64,000 nt of DNA from Sinorhizobium alkalisoli (GTDB taxonomy: Bacteria > Pseudomonadota > Alphaproteobacteria > Rhizobiales > Rhizobiaceae). Positions 47,859 through 58,172 of the stretch are shown here, piece by piece. The number at the start of each line of letters is the position of its first letter. Position 1 is the stretch's first letter. Below the pieces are notes generated by a model, which saw only the letters and a program-made list of their open reading frames with translations, made no database searches and was not told the DNA's origin. A program made the position numbers and the translations under genes. Where the stretch lies: NCBI RefSeq assembly GCF_008932245.1, contig NZ_CP034909.1:2970001-3034000 (forward strand), given 5' to 3'.

Positions 47859-49376
47859 GTGTCAGAGCAGGCAATCTTCGACGTCTTTGTCATAGGCGGC
47901 GGCATCAACGGATGCGGCATCGCGCGTGATGCGGCCGGCCGGGGCTATTCCGTTGCGCTGGCCGAGATGAACGATTTCGCCTCCGGCACCTCGTCCGGCT
48001 CCACCAAGCTCATTCATGGCGGCTTACGCTATCTTGAGCATTACGAGTTCCGCCTCGTGCGCGAGGCGCTGATGGAGCGCGAGGTGCTTTGGGCCATGGC
48101 GCCGCATGTCATCTGGCCGATGCGGTTCGTGCTGCCCTACCACAAAGGCGGGCCGCGCCCGGCCTGGCTGATCCGCCTCGGCCTGTTTCTCTATGACCAT
48201 ATCGGGGGCCGCAAGCTGCTGCCTGCCACAGGCACGCTGGACATGACCCGCGATCCCGCCGGCGAGCCGCTGAAGCGCCTCTTCACCAAGGCTTTCGAAT
48301 ATTCCGACGGCTGGGTGGACGACGCCCGCCTCGTGGTGCTCAATGCGCGCGACGCAGCCGACCGCGGCGCTCGCATCATGGCGCGAACCCGCGTCGTCTC
48401 GGCCCGGCGCGAGGGAAGCGTCTGGGCAATCGAGGCCGAAAACGCGGCGACGGGCGCCCGCGAAACTCTGCGCGCCCGCATGCTCGTCAATGCCACCGGC
48501 CCCTGGGTGGACCGGGTACTTAGCGACGCGCTGCACAAGACGGACGTTCACAATGTCCGTCTTGTCCAGGGCAGCCACATCGTCGTGAGGAAGAAGTTTG
48601 ACGACCCGCGCGCCTATTTCTTCCAGAATCCGGATGGGCGCATCATGTTCGCCATTCCTTACCAGGGCGCTTTCACCCTGATCGGAACGACCGACCGGGA
48701 CTTTGGCGGCAATCCGGCGGAGGCGCATATCAGCGATGCCGAGATGGACTATCTCTGCAAGGCCGCGAGCGAATACTTCGCCGACCCGGTAACCCGCGAC
48801 GACATCGTCTGGAGCTATTCGGCCGTTCGCCCGCTCTATGACGACGGCGCAAGCAAGGCACAGGAAGCGACCCGCGACTATGTGCTGCGGCTTGAGGGCA
48901 AGAACGGGGAGGCCCCGCTGCTGAACGTCTTCGGCGGCAAGCTCACGACCTATCGGCGGCTCGCCGAATCCGCGCTCGACAAGATCGGCGAGGCGGTCGG
49001 CGTCAAGGGCGGCAAATGGACCGCCTCTTCGCGCCTGCCAGGCGGCGACTTCCCCCCGACCGCCTATGAGGCGGAGGTGGACAAGCTGAAGGCACGCTAC
49101 CCTTTTCTCGCCGCCTCCCACGCCCGCCGGCTGGTCCGGCTCTATGGGACCTTGGCGGCGCGGCTCCTCGGCAAAGCGGCAGGCAGTGCCGACCTCGGCA
49201 AGCACTTTGGCGGGGACCTTTACGCGGTCGAGGTGGACTGGCTGATCCAACAGGAATGGGCGCGGCGCGCGGAGGACGTGCTGTGGCGCCGCACCAAGCT
49301 GGGATTGCAGCTCTCGCGGACTGAAGCCGCTGAACTGGAGGATTATATGCGCGGCGCCGTCAACGCCGCCGCCTGA
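47859..49376 (+). CDS. glpD: Glycerol-3-phosphate dehydrogenase (FAD, respiratory)
   Basis: A 505-residue flavoprotein. The FAD motif is VIGGGINGCGIARDAAGRG. SGTSSGSTKLIHGGLRYLEHYEF is the GlpD signature, and FGGKLTTYRRLAE lies near the C-terminus. It oxidises glycerol 3-phosphate to dihydroxyacetone phosphate and feeds quinone. The start codon is a GTG with GAGGAGGGG upstream; an in-frame ATG at 47826 lies before that site. No glpK is in the window, so glycerol kinase is encoded elsewhere. Confidence 0.95.
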   Translation: MSEQAIFDVFVIGGGINGCGIARDAAGRGYSVALAEMNDFASGTSSGSTKLIHGGLRYLEHYEFRLVREALMEREVLWAMAPHVIWPMRFVLPYHKGGPRPAWLIRLGLFLYDHIGGRKLLPATGTLDMTRDPAGEPLKRLFTKAFEYSDGWVDDARLVVLNARDAADRGARIMARTRVVSARREGSVWAIEAENAATGARETLRARMLVNATGPWVDRVLSDALHKTDVHNVRLVQGSHIVVRKKFDDPRAYFFQNPDGRIMFAIPYQGAFTLIGTTDRDFGGNPAEAHISDAEMDYLCKAASEYFADPVTRDDIVWSYSAVRPLYDDGASKAQEATRDYVLRLEGKNGEAPLLNVFGGKLTTYRRLAESALDKIGEAVGVKGGKWTASSRLPGGDFPPTAYEAEVDKLKARYPFLAASHARRLVRLYGTLAARLLGKAAGSADLGKHFGGDLYAVEVDWLIQQEWARRAEDVLWRRTKLGLQLSRTEAAELEDYMRGAVNAAA

Positions 49377-49461
49377 CGCATGTGGCCCAAGTGTGTGCAG
49401 CGGTTTTGGGGCAACGACATGCATGAACTGCCGATGGCTGGGTGGAACACCGGAGAATTCA

Positions 49462-50532
49462 ATGCTTGAAATGAAGAACATATCGAAGGTCGTGGGCGGG
49501 GAGACGCATATCTACCCGACCAGCCTTGCGCTGGAGAGGGGGTCGCTCAATGTTCTGCTCGGCCCGACGCTTTCCGGCAAGACCTCGCTGATGCGGCTGA
49601 TGGCCGGTCTCGATAAGCCCGCCTCCGGTTCGCTCCATTTCGACGGCGCCGATGTCACCGGCCTGCCGGTGCAGAAGCGCTCGGTGGCAATGGTCTACCA
49701 GCAATTCATCAACTATCCGGCGATGACCGTCTACGACAACATCGCCTCGCCGATGCGCATCAAGGGCCTCGACAACGCCACAATCGACCGGGAGGTGCGC
49801 AAGGCAGCCGAGCTCCTGAAACTCACCCCCTATCTCGACCGCACGCCGCTCAACCTTTCCGGCGGCCAGCAGCAGCGCACAGCGCTTGCCCGCGCCATTG
49901 TCAAGAATGCGGATCTGGTGCTGCTCGACGAGCCGCTTGCCAATCTCGACTACAAGCTGCGCGAGGAGCTGCGGGAGGAACTGCCGAAGATTTTTGCCGC
50001 TTCCGGGGCGATCTTCGTCTATGCCACGACGGAGCCATCCGAGGCGCTGCTGCTCGGCGGCAATACCGCCACCTTGAGCAAGGGCCGCATCACGCAGTTC
50101 GGCCGCACCATCGACGTCTATCGCCGGCCGGCTGACATCGTCACCGCCCGCACCTTCGCCGATCCGCCGCTGAATACCATCGACCTCGTCAAGTCCGGGT
50201 CGCATTTCATGCTGGAAGGTAAGCCCGTGCTTTCGGTTCCTCAGCATCTGGCAACCGTTGCCGACGGGCCCTGCACGGTGGCCTTCCAGCCGCATCACAT
50301 CTCGTTCGGACGGCAGAACGGCAGCGGAAATCCGCTCACGGTCAAGACGGCGATATCGGAGATCACCGGATCGGAGAGCTTCATTCACGTCGGCTTCGCC
50401 GATGCGCGCTGGGTGATGCTGGCGCCCGGCGTTCACGACATCGAACCGGATGCGGACCTCGAGGTCTTCGTCGACACCCGCCATTTGATGGCCTTCGGGC
50501 CGAACGGCCGGGCGACCGGCGGCACGGCCTGA
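49462..50532 (+). CDS. glpS: Glycerol ABC transporter ATP-binding protein GlpS
   Basis: A 356-residue CUT1-type ATPase with a C-terminal regulatory/TOBE region. Walker A is GPTLSGKT, the signature LSGGQQQ (residues 132-138) is canonical, and Walker B is LVLLDEP. The H-loop reads YATTEPSEA where the family has YVTHDQxEA, so the switch histidine is a threonine (residue 190). It starts the glpSTPQV transport genes 85 bp after glpD. It is expected to pair with GlpT. Confidence 0.92.
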   Translation: MLEMKNISKVVGGETHIYPTSLALERGSLNVLLGPTLSGKTSLMRLMAGLDKPASGSLHFDGADVTGLPVQKRSVAMVYQQFINYPAMTVYDNIASPMRIKGLDNATIDREVRKAAELLKLTPYLDRTPLNLSGGQQQRTALARAIVKNADLVLLDEPLANLDYKLREELREELPKIFAASGAIFVYATTEPSEALLLGGNTATLSKGRITQFGRTIDVYRRPADIVTARTFADPPLNTIDLVKSGSHFMLEGKPVLSVPQHLATVADGPCTVAFQPHHISFGRQNGSGNPLTVKTAISEITGSESFIHVGFADARWVMLAPGVHDIEPDADLEVFVDTRHLMAFGPNGRATGGTA

Positions 50533-50553
50533 GCGGAGCGCTGGGAGGAGACC

Positions 50554-51624
<1,071 letters not shown>

Positions 51625-51625
51625 T

Positions 51626-52492
51626 ATGGAAAAGACCTGGAACAACAAGGCTTGGTTCATGGTCCTGCCGGTGCTGGTGCTCGTCGCCTTCTCGGCGGTG
51701 ATCCCGCTGATGACCGTGGTCAATTATTCCGTGCAGGACACCTTCGGCAATAACGAGTTCTTCTGGGCCGGCACCGACTGGTTCCAGGACGTGCTCGAAT
51801 CCGACCGTTTCTGGGACGCGCTCACCCGCAACCTGATCTTTTCGGCGATCATCCTGGCGATCGAAATCCCGCTCGGCATCGTCATCGCGCTGAACATGCC
51901 GAAGAAGGGCATTGGCGTGCCGATCTGCCTCGTCTTGATGGCGCTGCCGCTGCTCATTCCGTGGAACGTCGTCGGCACCATCTGGCAGGTCTTCGGTCGC
52001 GTCGACATCGGCCTGCTTGGACGCACGCTCGCGGCGCTCGGCATCAACTATAATTACGTGCAGAACCCGATCGACGCCTGGGTGACGCTGATCGTGATGG
52101 ATGTCTGGCACTGGACGAGCCTCGTGGTGTTGCTCTGCTATGCCGGTCTCGTCTCGATCCCGGACGCCTATTACCAGGCCGCCAAGATCGACGGCGCCTC
52201 CCGTTGGTCGGTCTTCCGCTACATCCAGCTTCCGAAGATGAAGCGCGTGCTGCTGATCGCCTTCCTCTTGCGCTTCATGGACAGTTTCATGATCTATACG
52301 GAGCCCTTCGTCGTTACCGGCGGCGGTCCCGGCAACTCGACGACCTTCCTGTCGATCGACCTCGTCAAGATGGCGATCGGCCAGTTCGACCTCGGCCCGG
52401 CCGCGGCCCTCTCGATCATCTACTTCCTCATCATCCTGCTGCTCTCGTGGATCTTCTACACGGTGATGACCACGAGCGACGCAAAGGGCTGA
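51626..52492 (+). CDS. glpP: Glycerol ABC transporter permease GlpP
   Basis: A 288-residue inner-membrane permease of the MalF-like class. Six hydrophobic segments are visible. The EAA loop is the stretch DAYYQAAKIDGASRWSVFRYIQLP. The start MEKTWNNKAWFM at 51626 begins 1 bp after the glpT stop. It forms the channel with GlpQ. Confidence 0.92.
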   Translation: MEKTWNNKAWFMVLPVLVLVAFSAVIPLMTVVNYSVQDTFGNNEFFWAGTDWFQDVLESDRFWDALTRNLIFSAIILAIEIPLGIVIALNMPKKGIGVPICLVLMALPLLIPWNVVGTIWQVFGRVDIGLLGRTLAALGINYNYVQNPIDAWVTLIVMDVWHWTSLVVLLCYAGLVSIPDAYYQAAKIDGASRWSVFRYIQLPKMKRVLLIAFLLRFMDSFMIYTEPFVVTGGGPGNSTTFLSIDLVKMAIGQFDLGPAAALSIIYFLIILLLSWIFYTVMTTSDAKG

Positions 52493-52514
52493 GAACGGGA
52501 GGGAGGAGAAAACC

Positions 52515-53339
52515 ATGATGACCACCAAGCAACCGCTGTCGCAGCGCCTCTCCTGGCTGGTGCCGACGCTCTACATCGTCTTCCTGCTCCTGCCGATCTA
52601 CTGGCTCGTGAACATGAGCTTCAAGGAGACGAGCGAGATCCTGAGCACCTTCTCGCTGTGGCCGCAGAACCCCACGCTGCGCAACTACACCGTGATCTTC
52701 ACCGACCCGTCCTGGTACAACGGTTACATCAACTCGATCACCTATGTGGTGATGAACACGGTGATCTCGGTTGCTGTGGCTCTACCGGCGGCCTATGCCT
52801 TCTCGCGCTACCGCTTCCTCGGCGACAAGCACCTGTTCTTCTGGCTGTTGACCAACCGGATGGCGCCGCCGGCCGTCTTCGCGCTGCCCTTCTTCCAGCT
52901 CTATTCCGCCTTCGGCCTGATCGACACCCACATCGCCGTCGCGATTGCGCACTGCCTCTTCAACGTCCCGCTCGCCGTCTGGATCCTGGAAGGCTTCATG
53001 TCCGGCGTGCCGAAGGAGATCGACGAGACCGCCTATATCGACGGCTACTCCTTCCCCCGCTTCTTCGTGAAGATCTTCGTGCCGCTGATCGCCTCGGGCA
53101 TCGGGGTCGCCGCCTTCTTCTGCTTCATGTTCTCCTGGGTCGAACTCCTGATCGCCCGCACGCTGACGACGACCGACGCCAAGCCGATCGCCGCGACGAT
53201 GACGCGGACGGTATCGGCCTCCGGCCTCGACTGGGGCGTGCTCGCCGCCGCCGGCGTGCTGACGATCATCCCCGGCGCGCTCGTGATCTATTTCGTCCGC
53301 AACTACATTGCCAAGGGCTTTGCCCTGGGGAGGGTCTGA
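52515..53339 (+). CDS. glpQ: Glycerol ABC transporter permease GlpQ
   Basis: A 274-residue MalG-like permease. The EAA loop is IDETAYIDGYSFPRFFVKIFVPL. The start MMTTKQPLSQRL follows a GGGAGGAG site. It is unrelated to the phosphodiesterase also called GlpQ. Its stop codon overlaps the next gene by one base. Confidence 0.92.
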   Translation: MMTTKQPLSQRLSWLVPTLYIVFLLLPIYWLVNMSFKETSEILSTFSLWPQNPTLRNYTVIFTDPSWYNGYINSITYVVMNTVISVAVALPAAYAFSRYRFLGDKHLFFWLLTNRMAPPAVFALPFFQLYSAFGLIDTHIAVAIAHCLFNVPLAVWILEGFMSGVPKEIDETAYIDGYSFPRFFVKIFVPLIASGIGVAAFFCFMFSWVELLIARTLTTTDAKPIAATMTRTVSASGLDWGVLAAAGVLTIIPGALVIYFVRNYIAKGFALGRV

Positions 53340-53758
53340 TGGCAATCGTCGCCACGCGCAACAACCGCTGGCCCGTCGCACTCGTCGCCGTGCTCGTCAT
53401 CTATGTCGCCGCCGCGGGCCTGCTCATCTCCGCTCTGCCGGTCAAGGACGGCGAGCGCGACTGGTTCGCCTCGCTCGTTCCCGGCGGCTGGATGGCCTGG
53501 TCATTCCCGACCGCCATGTTCTTTCTGACGATCTTCGCGCTCCTGTCGCTGATGGCTGTCTGGGAATATGCCCGGCCCGGCGGCAATCCACGCGTCGGCA
53601 TCCTGCGCTTCGAAACGACGCGCGGCGACCGCCTCTTCGTGTCGCTTCTCGGAAGCGCATTCATTCACCTCGCCTGGCTGGGACTGATCGGCGCAAATCT
53701 CTGGTGGGCGATCGCCCTCTCGGTGATCTACGCCATCGGCGTGTTCCGCTACGTCTGA
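53339..53758 (+). CDS. DUF2160 small membrane protein of the glycerol transporter operon
   Basis: A 139-residue membrane protein with four hydrophobic segments: WPVALVAVLVIYVAAAGLL, WSFPTAMFFLTIFALLSLMA, FIHLAWLGLIGANL and WAIALSVIYAIGVF. It matches the DUF2160 group that accompanies glpSTPQV-type operons in rhizobia. Its stop-start overlap with glpQ (TGATG) suggests coupled translation. Its role is unknown; a transporter accessory subunit is inferred. Confidence 0.85.
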   Translation: MAIVATRNNRWPVALVAVLVIYVAAAGLLISALPVKDGERDWFASLVPGGWMAWSFPTAMFFLTIFALLSLMAVWEYARPGGNPRVGILRFETTRGDRLFVSLLGSAFIHLAWLGLIGANLWWAIALSVIYAIGVFRYV

Positions 53759-53839
53759 GGCATCGGAATGAAGGGTGTTCCCGAGGGGTGCCCTTCGAAA
53801 CTGCAAGGCATCGCAATCGCAAACCCAAGGGAGGAATTG

Positions 53840-55564
53840 ATGCGACGGCACCTTTTGACAACGACGGCAGCCATGCTGCTGGCCCTAACCGGCTCGGCCT
53901 TTGCCGGCATGGATGAGGCAAAGCAGTTCCTGGACAAGGAGATCGGCGATCTCTCCTCGCTCGACCGAGGCGCCCAAGAGGCGGAAATGCAATGGTTCGT
54001 CGATGCGGCGAAACCCTTCGCCGGCATGGAGATCAAGGTGGTCTCCGAAACGATCACCACCCATGAATACGAATCGAAAGTGCTGGCGCCAGCCTTCACC
54101 GCGATCACCGGCATCAAGATCACCCACGACCTGATCGGCGAGGGCGACGTGGTCGAGAAGCTGCAGACCCAGATGCAGTCGGGCGAGAACATCTATGACG
54201 CCTATATCAACGATAGCGACCTGATCGGCACCCATTGGCGCTATCAGCAGGCCCGGAACCTGACCGACTGGATGGAAAACGAGGGCAAGGACGTCACCAA
54301 TCCCAACCTCGACGTCGACGACTTCATCGGCAAGTCCTTCACCACGGCTCCGGATGGTAAGCTCTACCAGCTTCCCGACCAGCAGTTCGCCAATCTCTAC
54401 TGGTTCCGCTACGACTGGTTCAACGACCCGAAGATCCAGGAGGAGTTCAAGGCCAAGTACGGCTACGACCTCGGCGTGCCGGTCAACTGGTCGGCCTATG
54501 AGGACATTGCCGAGTTCTTCAACGGCCGCGAGATCGACGGCAAGAAGGTCTATGGCCACATGGACTACGGCAAGAAGGACCCGTCGCTCGGCTGGCGCTT
54601 CACCGACGCCTGGCTGTCCATGGCCGGCAACGGCGACAAAGGCATCCCGAACGGCAAGCCCGTCGACGAATGGGGCATCAAGGTCGACGAGAACTCCAGG
54701 CCCGTCGGCTCCTGCGTCGCGCGCGGCGGCGACACCAACGGCCCGGCCGCCGTCTACTCGATCGAGAAGTACCTGACCTGGCTGAAGAGCTACGCGCCGC
54801 CGGAAGCGCAAGGCATGACCTTCTCCGAAGCCGGCCCGGTTCCGGCCCAGGGTGCGGTCGCCCAGCAGATGTTCTGGTACACCGCCTTCACCGCCGACAT
54901 GGTCAAGGACGGCCTGCCGGTCGTCAATGCCGACGGCACGCCGAAGTGGCGCATGGCGCCCTCCCCGCACGGCGTCTACTGGAAGGACGGCATGAAGCTC
55001 GGCTATCAGGACGCCGGCTCCTGGACTCTTCTGAAGTCCACGCCCGAGGACCGCGCCAAGGCCGCCTGGCTCTACGCGCAGTTCGTCACGTCCAAGACCC
55101 TCGACGTGAAGAAGAGCCATGTCGGCCTCACCTTCATCCGCCAGTCGACCCTCGACCATCCGAGCTTCACCGAGCGCGCACCGAAGCTCGGCGGCCTGAT
55201 CGAGTTCTATCGCTCGCCGGCGCGCGTGCAGTGGACCCCGACCGGCACCAACGTGCCTGACTATCCGAAGCTGGCACAGCTCTGGTGGCAGGCGATCGGC
55301 GATGCCTCTTCCGGCGCCAAGTCCGCGCAGGAAGCGATGGACTCGCTCTGCGCCGAACAGGAGAAGGTGCTGCAGCGCCTCGAACGCGCCGGCATCCAGG
55401 GCGATATCGGTCCGAAGCTCGCCGAAGAGCACGATCTCGAATATTGGAACGCGGAAGCCGTCAAGGCCGGCAACCTCGCTCCGCAGTTGAAGGTCGAGAA
55501 CGAGAAGGAACAGCCGATCACCGTCAATTACGACGAACTGGTCAAGAGCTGGCAGACGAACTGA
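53840..55564 (+). CDS. glpV: Glycerol ABC transporter periplasmic binding protein GlpV
   Basis: A 574-residue binding protein with signal peptide MRRHLLTTTAAMLLALTGSAFA. It is longer than typical CUT1 binding proteins, as is usual for GlpV. The start at 53840 follows GGGAGGAA; an in-frame start at 53768 has no signal peptide. The mature region begins with MDEAKQFLDKEIGDLSSLDR. Glycerol as ligand is assigned by gene context and family. It is last in the operon. Confidence 0.92.
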   Translation: MRRHLLTTTAAMLLALTGSAFAGMDEAKQFLDKEIGDLSSLDRGAQEAEMQWFVDAAKPFAGMEIKVVSETITTHEYESKVLAPAFTAITGIKITHDLIGEGDVVEKLQTQMQSGENIYDAYINDSDLIGTHWRYQQARNLTDWMENEGKDVTNPNLDVDDFIGKSFTTAPDGKLYQLPDQQFANLYWFRYDWFNDPKIQEEFKAKYGYDLGVPVNWSAYEDIAEFFNGREIDGKKVYGHMDYGKKDPSLGWRFTDAWLSMAGNGDKGIPNGKPVDEWGIKVDENSRPVGSCVARGGDTNGPAAVYSIEKYLTWLKSYAPPEAQGMTFSEAGPVPAQGAVAQQMFWYTAFTADMVKDGLPVVNADGTPKWRMAPSPHGVYWKDGMKLGYQDAGSWTLLKSTPEDRAKAAWLYAQFVTSKTLDVKKSHVGLTFIRQSTLDHPSFTERAPKLGGLIEFYRSPARVQWTPTGTNVPDYPKLAQLWWQAIGDASSGAKSAQEAMDSLCAEQEKVLQRLERAGIQGDIGPKLAEEHDLEYWNAEAVKAGNLAPQLKVENEKEQPITVNYDELVKSWQTN

Positions 55565-55580
55565 GGCTATCGACTGATAA

Positions 55581-55607
55581 GCGCCGCCCGGAACTTTCGG
55601 GCGGCGC
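55581..55607 (+). terminator. Hairpin after the glycerol operon
   Basis: A perfect 10-bp stem GCGCCGCCCG/CGGGCGGCGC has a 7-nt loop, 16 bp after the glpV stop. There is no strong T-run. It likely ends or protects the long glp transcript. Confidence 0.65.
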
Positions 55608-55716
55608 ACGAAATCGGAGATGCGGCGCCGGGGCTGGAAACAGCCCCGGTTTTCGCTCTTCAGCAGTGAACGGATCGAAGAAAAATTTCAGTAGTGAAAT
55701 CCGGTAAAGCGAGGAT

Positions 55717-55738
55717 ACCCCCTCTGGCCAGAGGGGGT
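55717..55738. repeat. 22-bp perfect palindrome in the glpV-mur gap
   Basis: ACCCCCTCTGG at 55717-55727 is followed at once by its exact reverse complement, with no spacer. It lies between two convergent genes. It could be a bidirectional terminator stem or part of the palindromic repeat family. The rest of 55608-55786 has no gene. Confidence 0.65.
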
Positions 55739-55786
55739 GCTTCGCTGCCAGTGCCAGTGACAGGATTCGATCCAGAAGAGCCTCAC

Positions 55787-56215
55787 TCAATCCTTGCGCT
55801 TGCGGCAATAGAGCTCCAGCCGGTGGCGCACCAGATCGTAGCCGAGTTCGGCGGCGATCTCCGCCTGCAGCTGCTCGATCTTGTCGGAGCGGAACTCGAT
55901 CACGTCGCCGGTGTCGATGTCAATCAGGTGGTCGTGGTGGGGCGCGTCGGCCGTCTCGAAGCGGGCGGTGGCGTTCTCGAAGGCGTGCCGCTGCACGACC
56001 CCCTGCTGCTCCAGCGCCGAAAGCGTCCGATAGACGGTGGAGAGCGATACCGTTGCATCGATCTCCTTGGCACGCCTGTGCAACTCGCTTGCATCCGGAT
56101 GGTCTTCGGCCTCGGCCAGGATCTTCAGGATGGCGGCCCGCTGGCGCGTCACGCGCACGCCACCATCGCGCAGGATTCCCTCCAATTCCTCGACCTTATT
56201 CTTCGTCTTTGCCAT
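55787..56215 (-). CDS. mur: Fur-family manganese uptake regulator (Mur)
   Basis: A 142-residue Fur-family repressor. The winged helix includes [30 protein letters not shown]. The metal region [16 protein letters not shown] is intact. It has no C-terminal Cys pairs, as is typical of rhizobial Fur/Mur. It is divergent from sitABCD, the setting in which rhizobial Fur homologs were shown to respond to manganese rather than iron. A perfect palindrome lies between them. Confidence 0.9.
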   Translation of the reverse strand: MAKTKNKVEELEGILRDGGVRVTRQRAAILKILAEAEDHPDASELHRRAKEIDATVSLSTVYRTLSALEQQGVVQRHAFENATARFETADAPHHDHLIDIDTGDVIEFRSDKIEQLQAEIAAELGYDLVRHRLELYCRKRKD

Positions 56216-56258
56216 CCGCCGACACTATCCAAGGGCGACGACATTGAAAATAGCTAGT

Positions 56259-56279
56259 TGCAAATGGTTCTCATTTGCA
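56259..56279. promoter_or_regulatory. Mur-responsive palindrome between mur and sitA
   Basis: TGCAAATG-GTTCT-CATTTGCA is a perfect 8-bp inverted repeat with a 5-nt spacer. It is 44 bp from the mur start and 59 bp from the sitA start. The TGCAAAT core resembles the Mur-responsive sequences described upstream of rhizobial sit genes. It should repress sitABCD when manganese is plentiful. Confidence 0.85.
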
Positions 56280-56337
56280 TTGACTTATGCAGACTATTCG
56301 CCTACCCATAGTGGGAGTTGGCAAAATGGAGTTGTGA

Positions 56338-57240
56338 ATGATCGATCTGACGAGGCGCACGATACTGGCCGCCGCCGCGGCAATGGCCGCCCTATCCCTC
56401 ACGCCCACGGCTGCAGCGGCGGAAAAATTCAAGGCCGTCACCACCTTCACCGTCATTGCCGACATGGCGCAGAACGTCGCAGGCGACGCGGCGATCGTGG
56501 AATCGATCACCAAGCCGGGCGCCGAAATCCACAACTACCAGCCGACCCCGCGCGACATCCTCAAGGCGCACGGCGCGCAACTGATCTTCTGGAACGGGCT
56601 CAATCTCGAACTCTGGTTCGAGAAGTTCTTCCAGAACTTCGACGATATTCCCGGCGTCGTCGTATCCGACGGCGTCGAGCCGATGGGCATCGCCGAGGGT
56701 CCGTACACGGGCAAGCCGAACCCCCATGCGTGGATGTCGCCAACGTCGGCGCTGATCTATGTCGACAATATCCGCGACGCCTTCGTCAAATACGACCCGG
56801 AAAACGCGGAGACTTACAAGGCGAACGCCGAGGCCTACAAGAAGAAGATCGAGGCGGCGATCACGCCGATCCGCGCGGAACTGGACAAGATCCCGACCGA
56901 AAGGCGCTGGCTTGTCTCGAGCGAGGGCGCCTTCAGCTATCTCGCCCGCGATTTCGGCCTGAAGGAGCTTTACCTCTGGCCGATCAATGCCGACCAGCAG
57001 GGTACGCCGCAGCAGGTGCGCAAGGTGATCGACGCGGTCAGGGCCAACAACATCCCGGTGGTCTTTTCCGAGAGCACGATCTCGCCCGATCCGGCCATGC
57101 AAGTGGCGCGCGAGACGGGTGCAAAATATGGTGGGGTGCTCTATGTGGACTCGCTGAGCGAGGCGGGCGGTCCCGTTCCGACCTATATCGACCTGCTGCG
57201 CGCCACCTCCGAAACCATCGCGAAAGGTCTTTCGCAATGA
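56338..57240 (+). CDS. sitA: Manganese ABC transporter binding protein SitA
   Basis: A 300-residue metal-binding periplasmic protein of the cluster 9 (SBP A-I) type. The leader [28 protein letters not shown] has a twin-arginine-like TRRTIL, so export may be by Tat or Sec. Metal ligands are the His in [13 protein letters not shown], the His in PNPHAWMSP, the Glu in SSEGAFSY and an Asp near SESTISPDP. Its stop overlaps the sitB start (ATGA). Confidence 0.94.
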   Translation: MIDLTRRTILAAAAAMAALSLTPTAAAAEKFKAVTTFTVIADMAQNVAGDAAIVESITKPGAEIHNYQPTPRDILKAHGAQLIFWNGLNLELWFEKFFQNFDDIPGVVVSDGVEPMGIAEGPYTGKPNPHAWMSPTSALIYVDNIRDAFVKYDPENAETYKANAEAYKKKIEAAITPIRAELDKIPTERRWLVSSEGAFSYLARDFGLKELYLWPINADQQGTPQQVRKVIDAVRANNIPVVFSESTISPDPAMQVARETGAKYGGVLYVDSLSEAGGPVPTYIDLLRATSETIAKGLSQ

Positions 57241-58172
57241 ACCTGCAGACAAAGGCCCGGCCGGTCAGGCGGCCGGTGCCCCAAGACGAGGGAAGCGGCA
57301 TTCGCGTCCGCGACGCGACGGTCGTCTATCGCAACGGCCACCGGGCGCTCAGCGATGCCTCCTTCGAAGTCCCGACCGGGACGATCGCCGCCCTTGTCGG
57401 GGTCAATGGCAGCGGCAAGTCGACGATGTTCAAGGCGATCATGGGTTTCGTCCGCCTCACCAAGGGCGAGATTTCCGTCCTGGGCCTAAGCGTGCCGCAG
57501 GCGCTGAAGAAGAACCTTGTCGCCTATGTGCCGCAGGCCGAGGAGGTCGACTGGAACTTCCCGGTCCTCGTCGAGGACGTGGTGATGATGGGCCGCTACG
57601 GCCATATGAACATGCTGCGCATACCGAAAAAGGCGGACCATGAGGCGGTCGAGGCGGCGCTGGCGCGCGTCGGCATGAGCGATTTCCGCAAGCGCCAGAT
57701 CGGCGAGCTGTCCGGGGGACAGAAGAAACGTGTCTTCCTCGCCCGGGCGCTCGCCCAGGATGGCCGCATCATCCTGCTCGACGAGCCCTTCACCGGCGTC
57801 GATGTCAAGACCGAGGACGCGATCATCCGCTTGCTCCTCGGCCTGCGCGACGAGGGACGGGTCATGCTCGTCTCCACCCATAATCTCGGCAGCGTGCCGG
57901 AATTCTGCGACCGGACCGTGCTCCTCAAGAACACCGTGCTCGCCTACGGCCCGACCGAGTCAACCTTCACCCGCGACAATCTCGAACTCGCCTTCGGCGG
58001 CGTGCTGCGTCACTTCGTGCTCGGCGGCGAAAGCCTGCATGACGACGCTGATCCCCGTCAGCTATCGGTCATCAGCGACGACGAGCGGCCGCTCGTCATG
58101 TATGGCGCGAAAGGACAGATGGTGCCGCAGCCGGCCAAGCCCGAAACGGAAGCGGAGACGGACGCCGGATGA
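57237..58172 (+). CDS. sitB: Manganese ABC transporter ATP-binding protein SitB
   Basis: A 311-residue ATPase. Walker A is GVNGSGKST, the signature is [10 protein letters not shown], Walker B is [12 protein letters not shown] and the H-loop is VSTHNL. The start MNLQTKARP overlaps the sitA stop. A C-terminal extension of about 60 residues after the ATPase core is charged and not conserved. It overlaps sitC by 4 nt. Confidence 0.94.
   Translation: MNLQTKARPVRRPVPQDEGSGIRVRDATVVYRNGHRALSDASFEVPTGTIAALVGVNGSGKSTMFKAIMGFVRLTKGEISVLGLSVPQALKKNLVAYVPQAEEVDWNFPVLVEDVVMMGRYGHMNMLRIPKKADHEAVEAALARVGMSDFRKRQIGELSGGQKKRVFLARALAQDGRIILLDEPFTGVDVKTEDAIIRLLLGLRDEGRVMLVSTHNLGSVPEFCDRTVLLKNTVLAYGPTESTFTRDNLELAFGGVLRHFVLGGESLHDDADPRQLSVISDDERPLVMYGAKGQMVPQPAKPETEAETDAG

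Noticed and set aside
56037..58172. A 711-codon frame that seems to fuse upstream DNA to sitB
   Set aside because: Its first 400 codons are out of frame with sitA. Only the last 311 codons, from the ATG at 57237, encode SitB.
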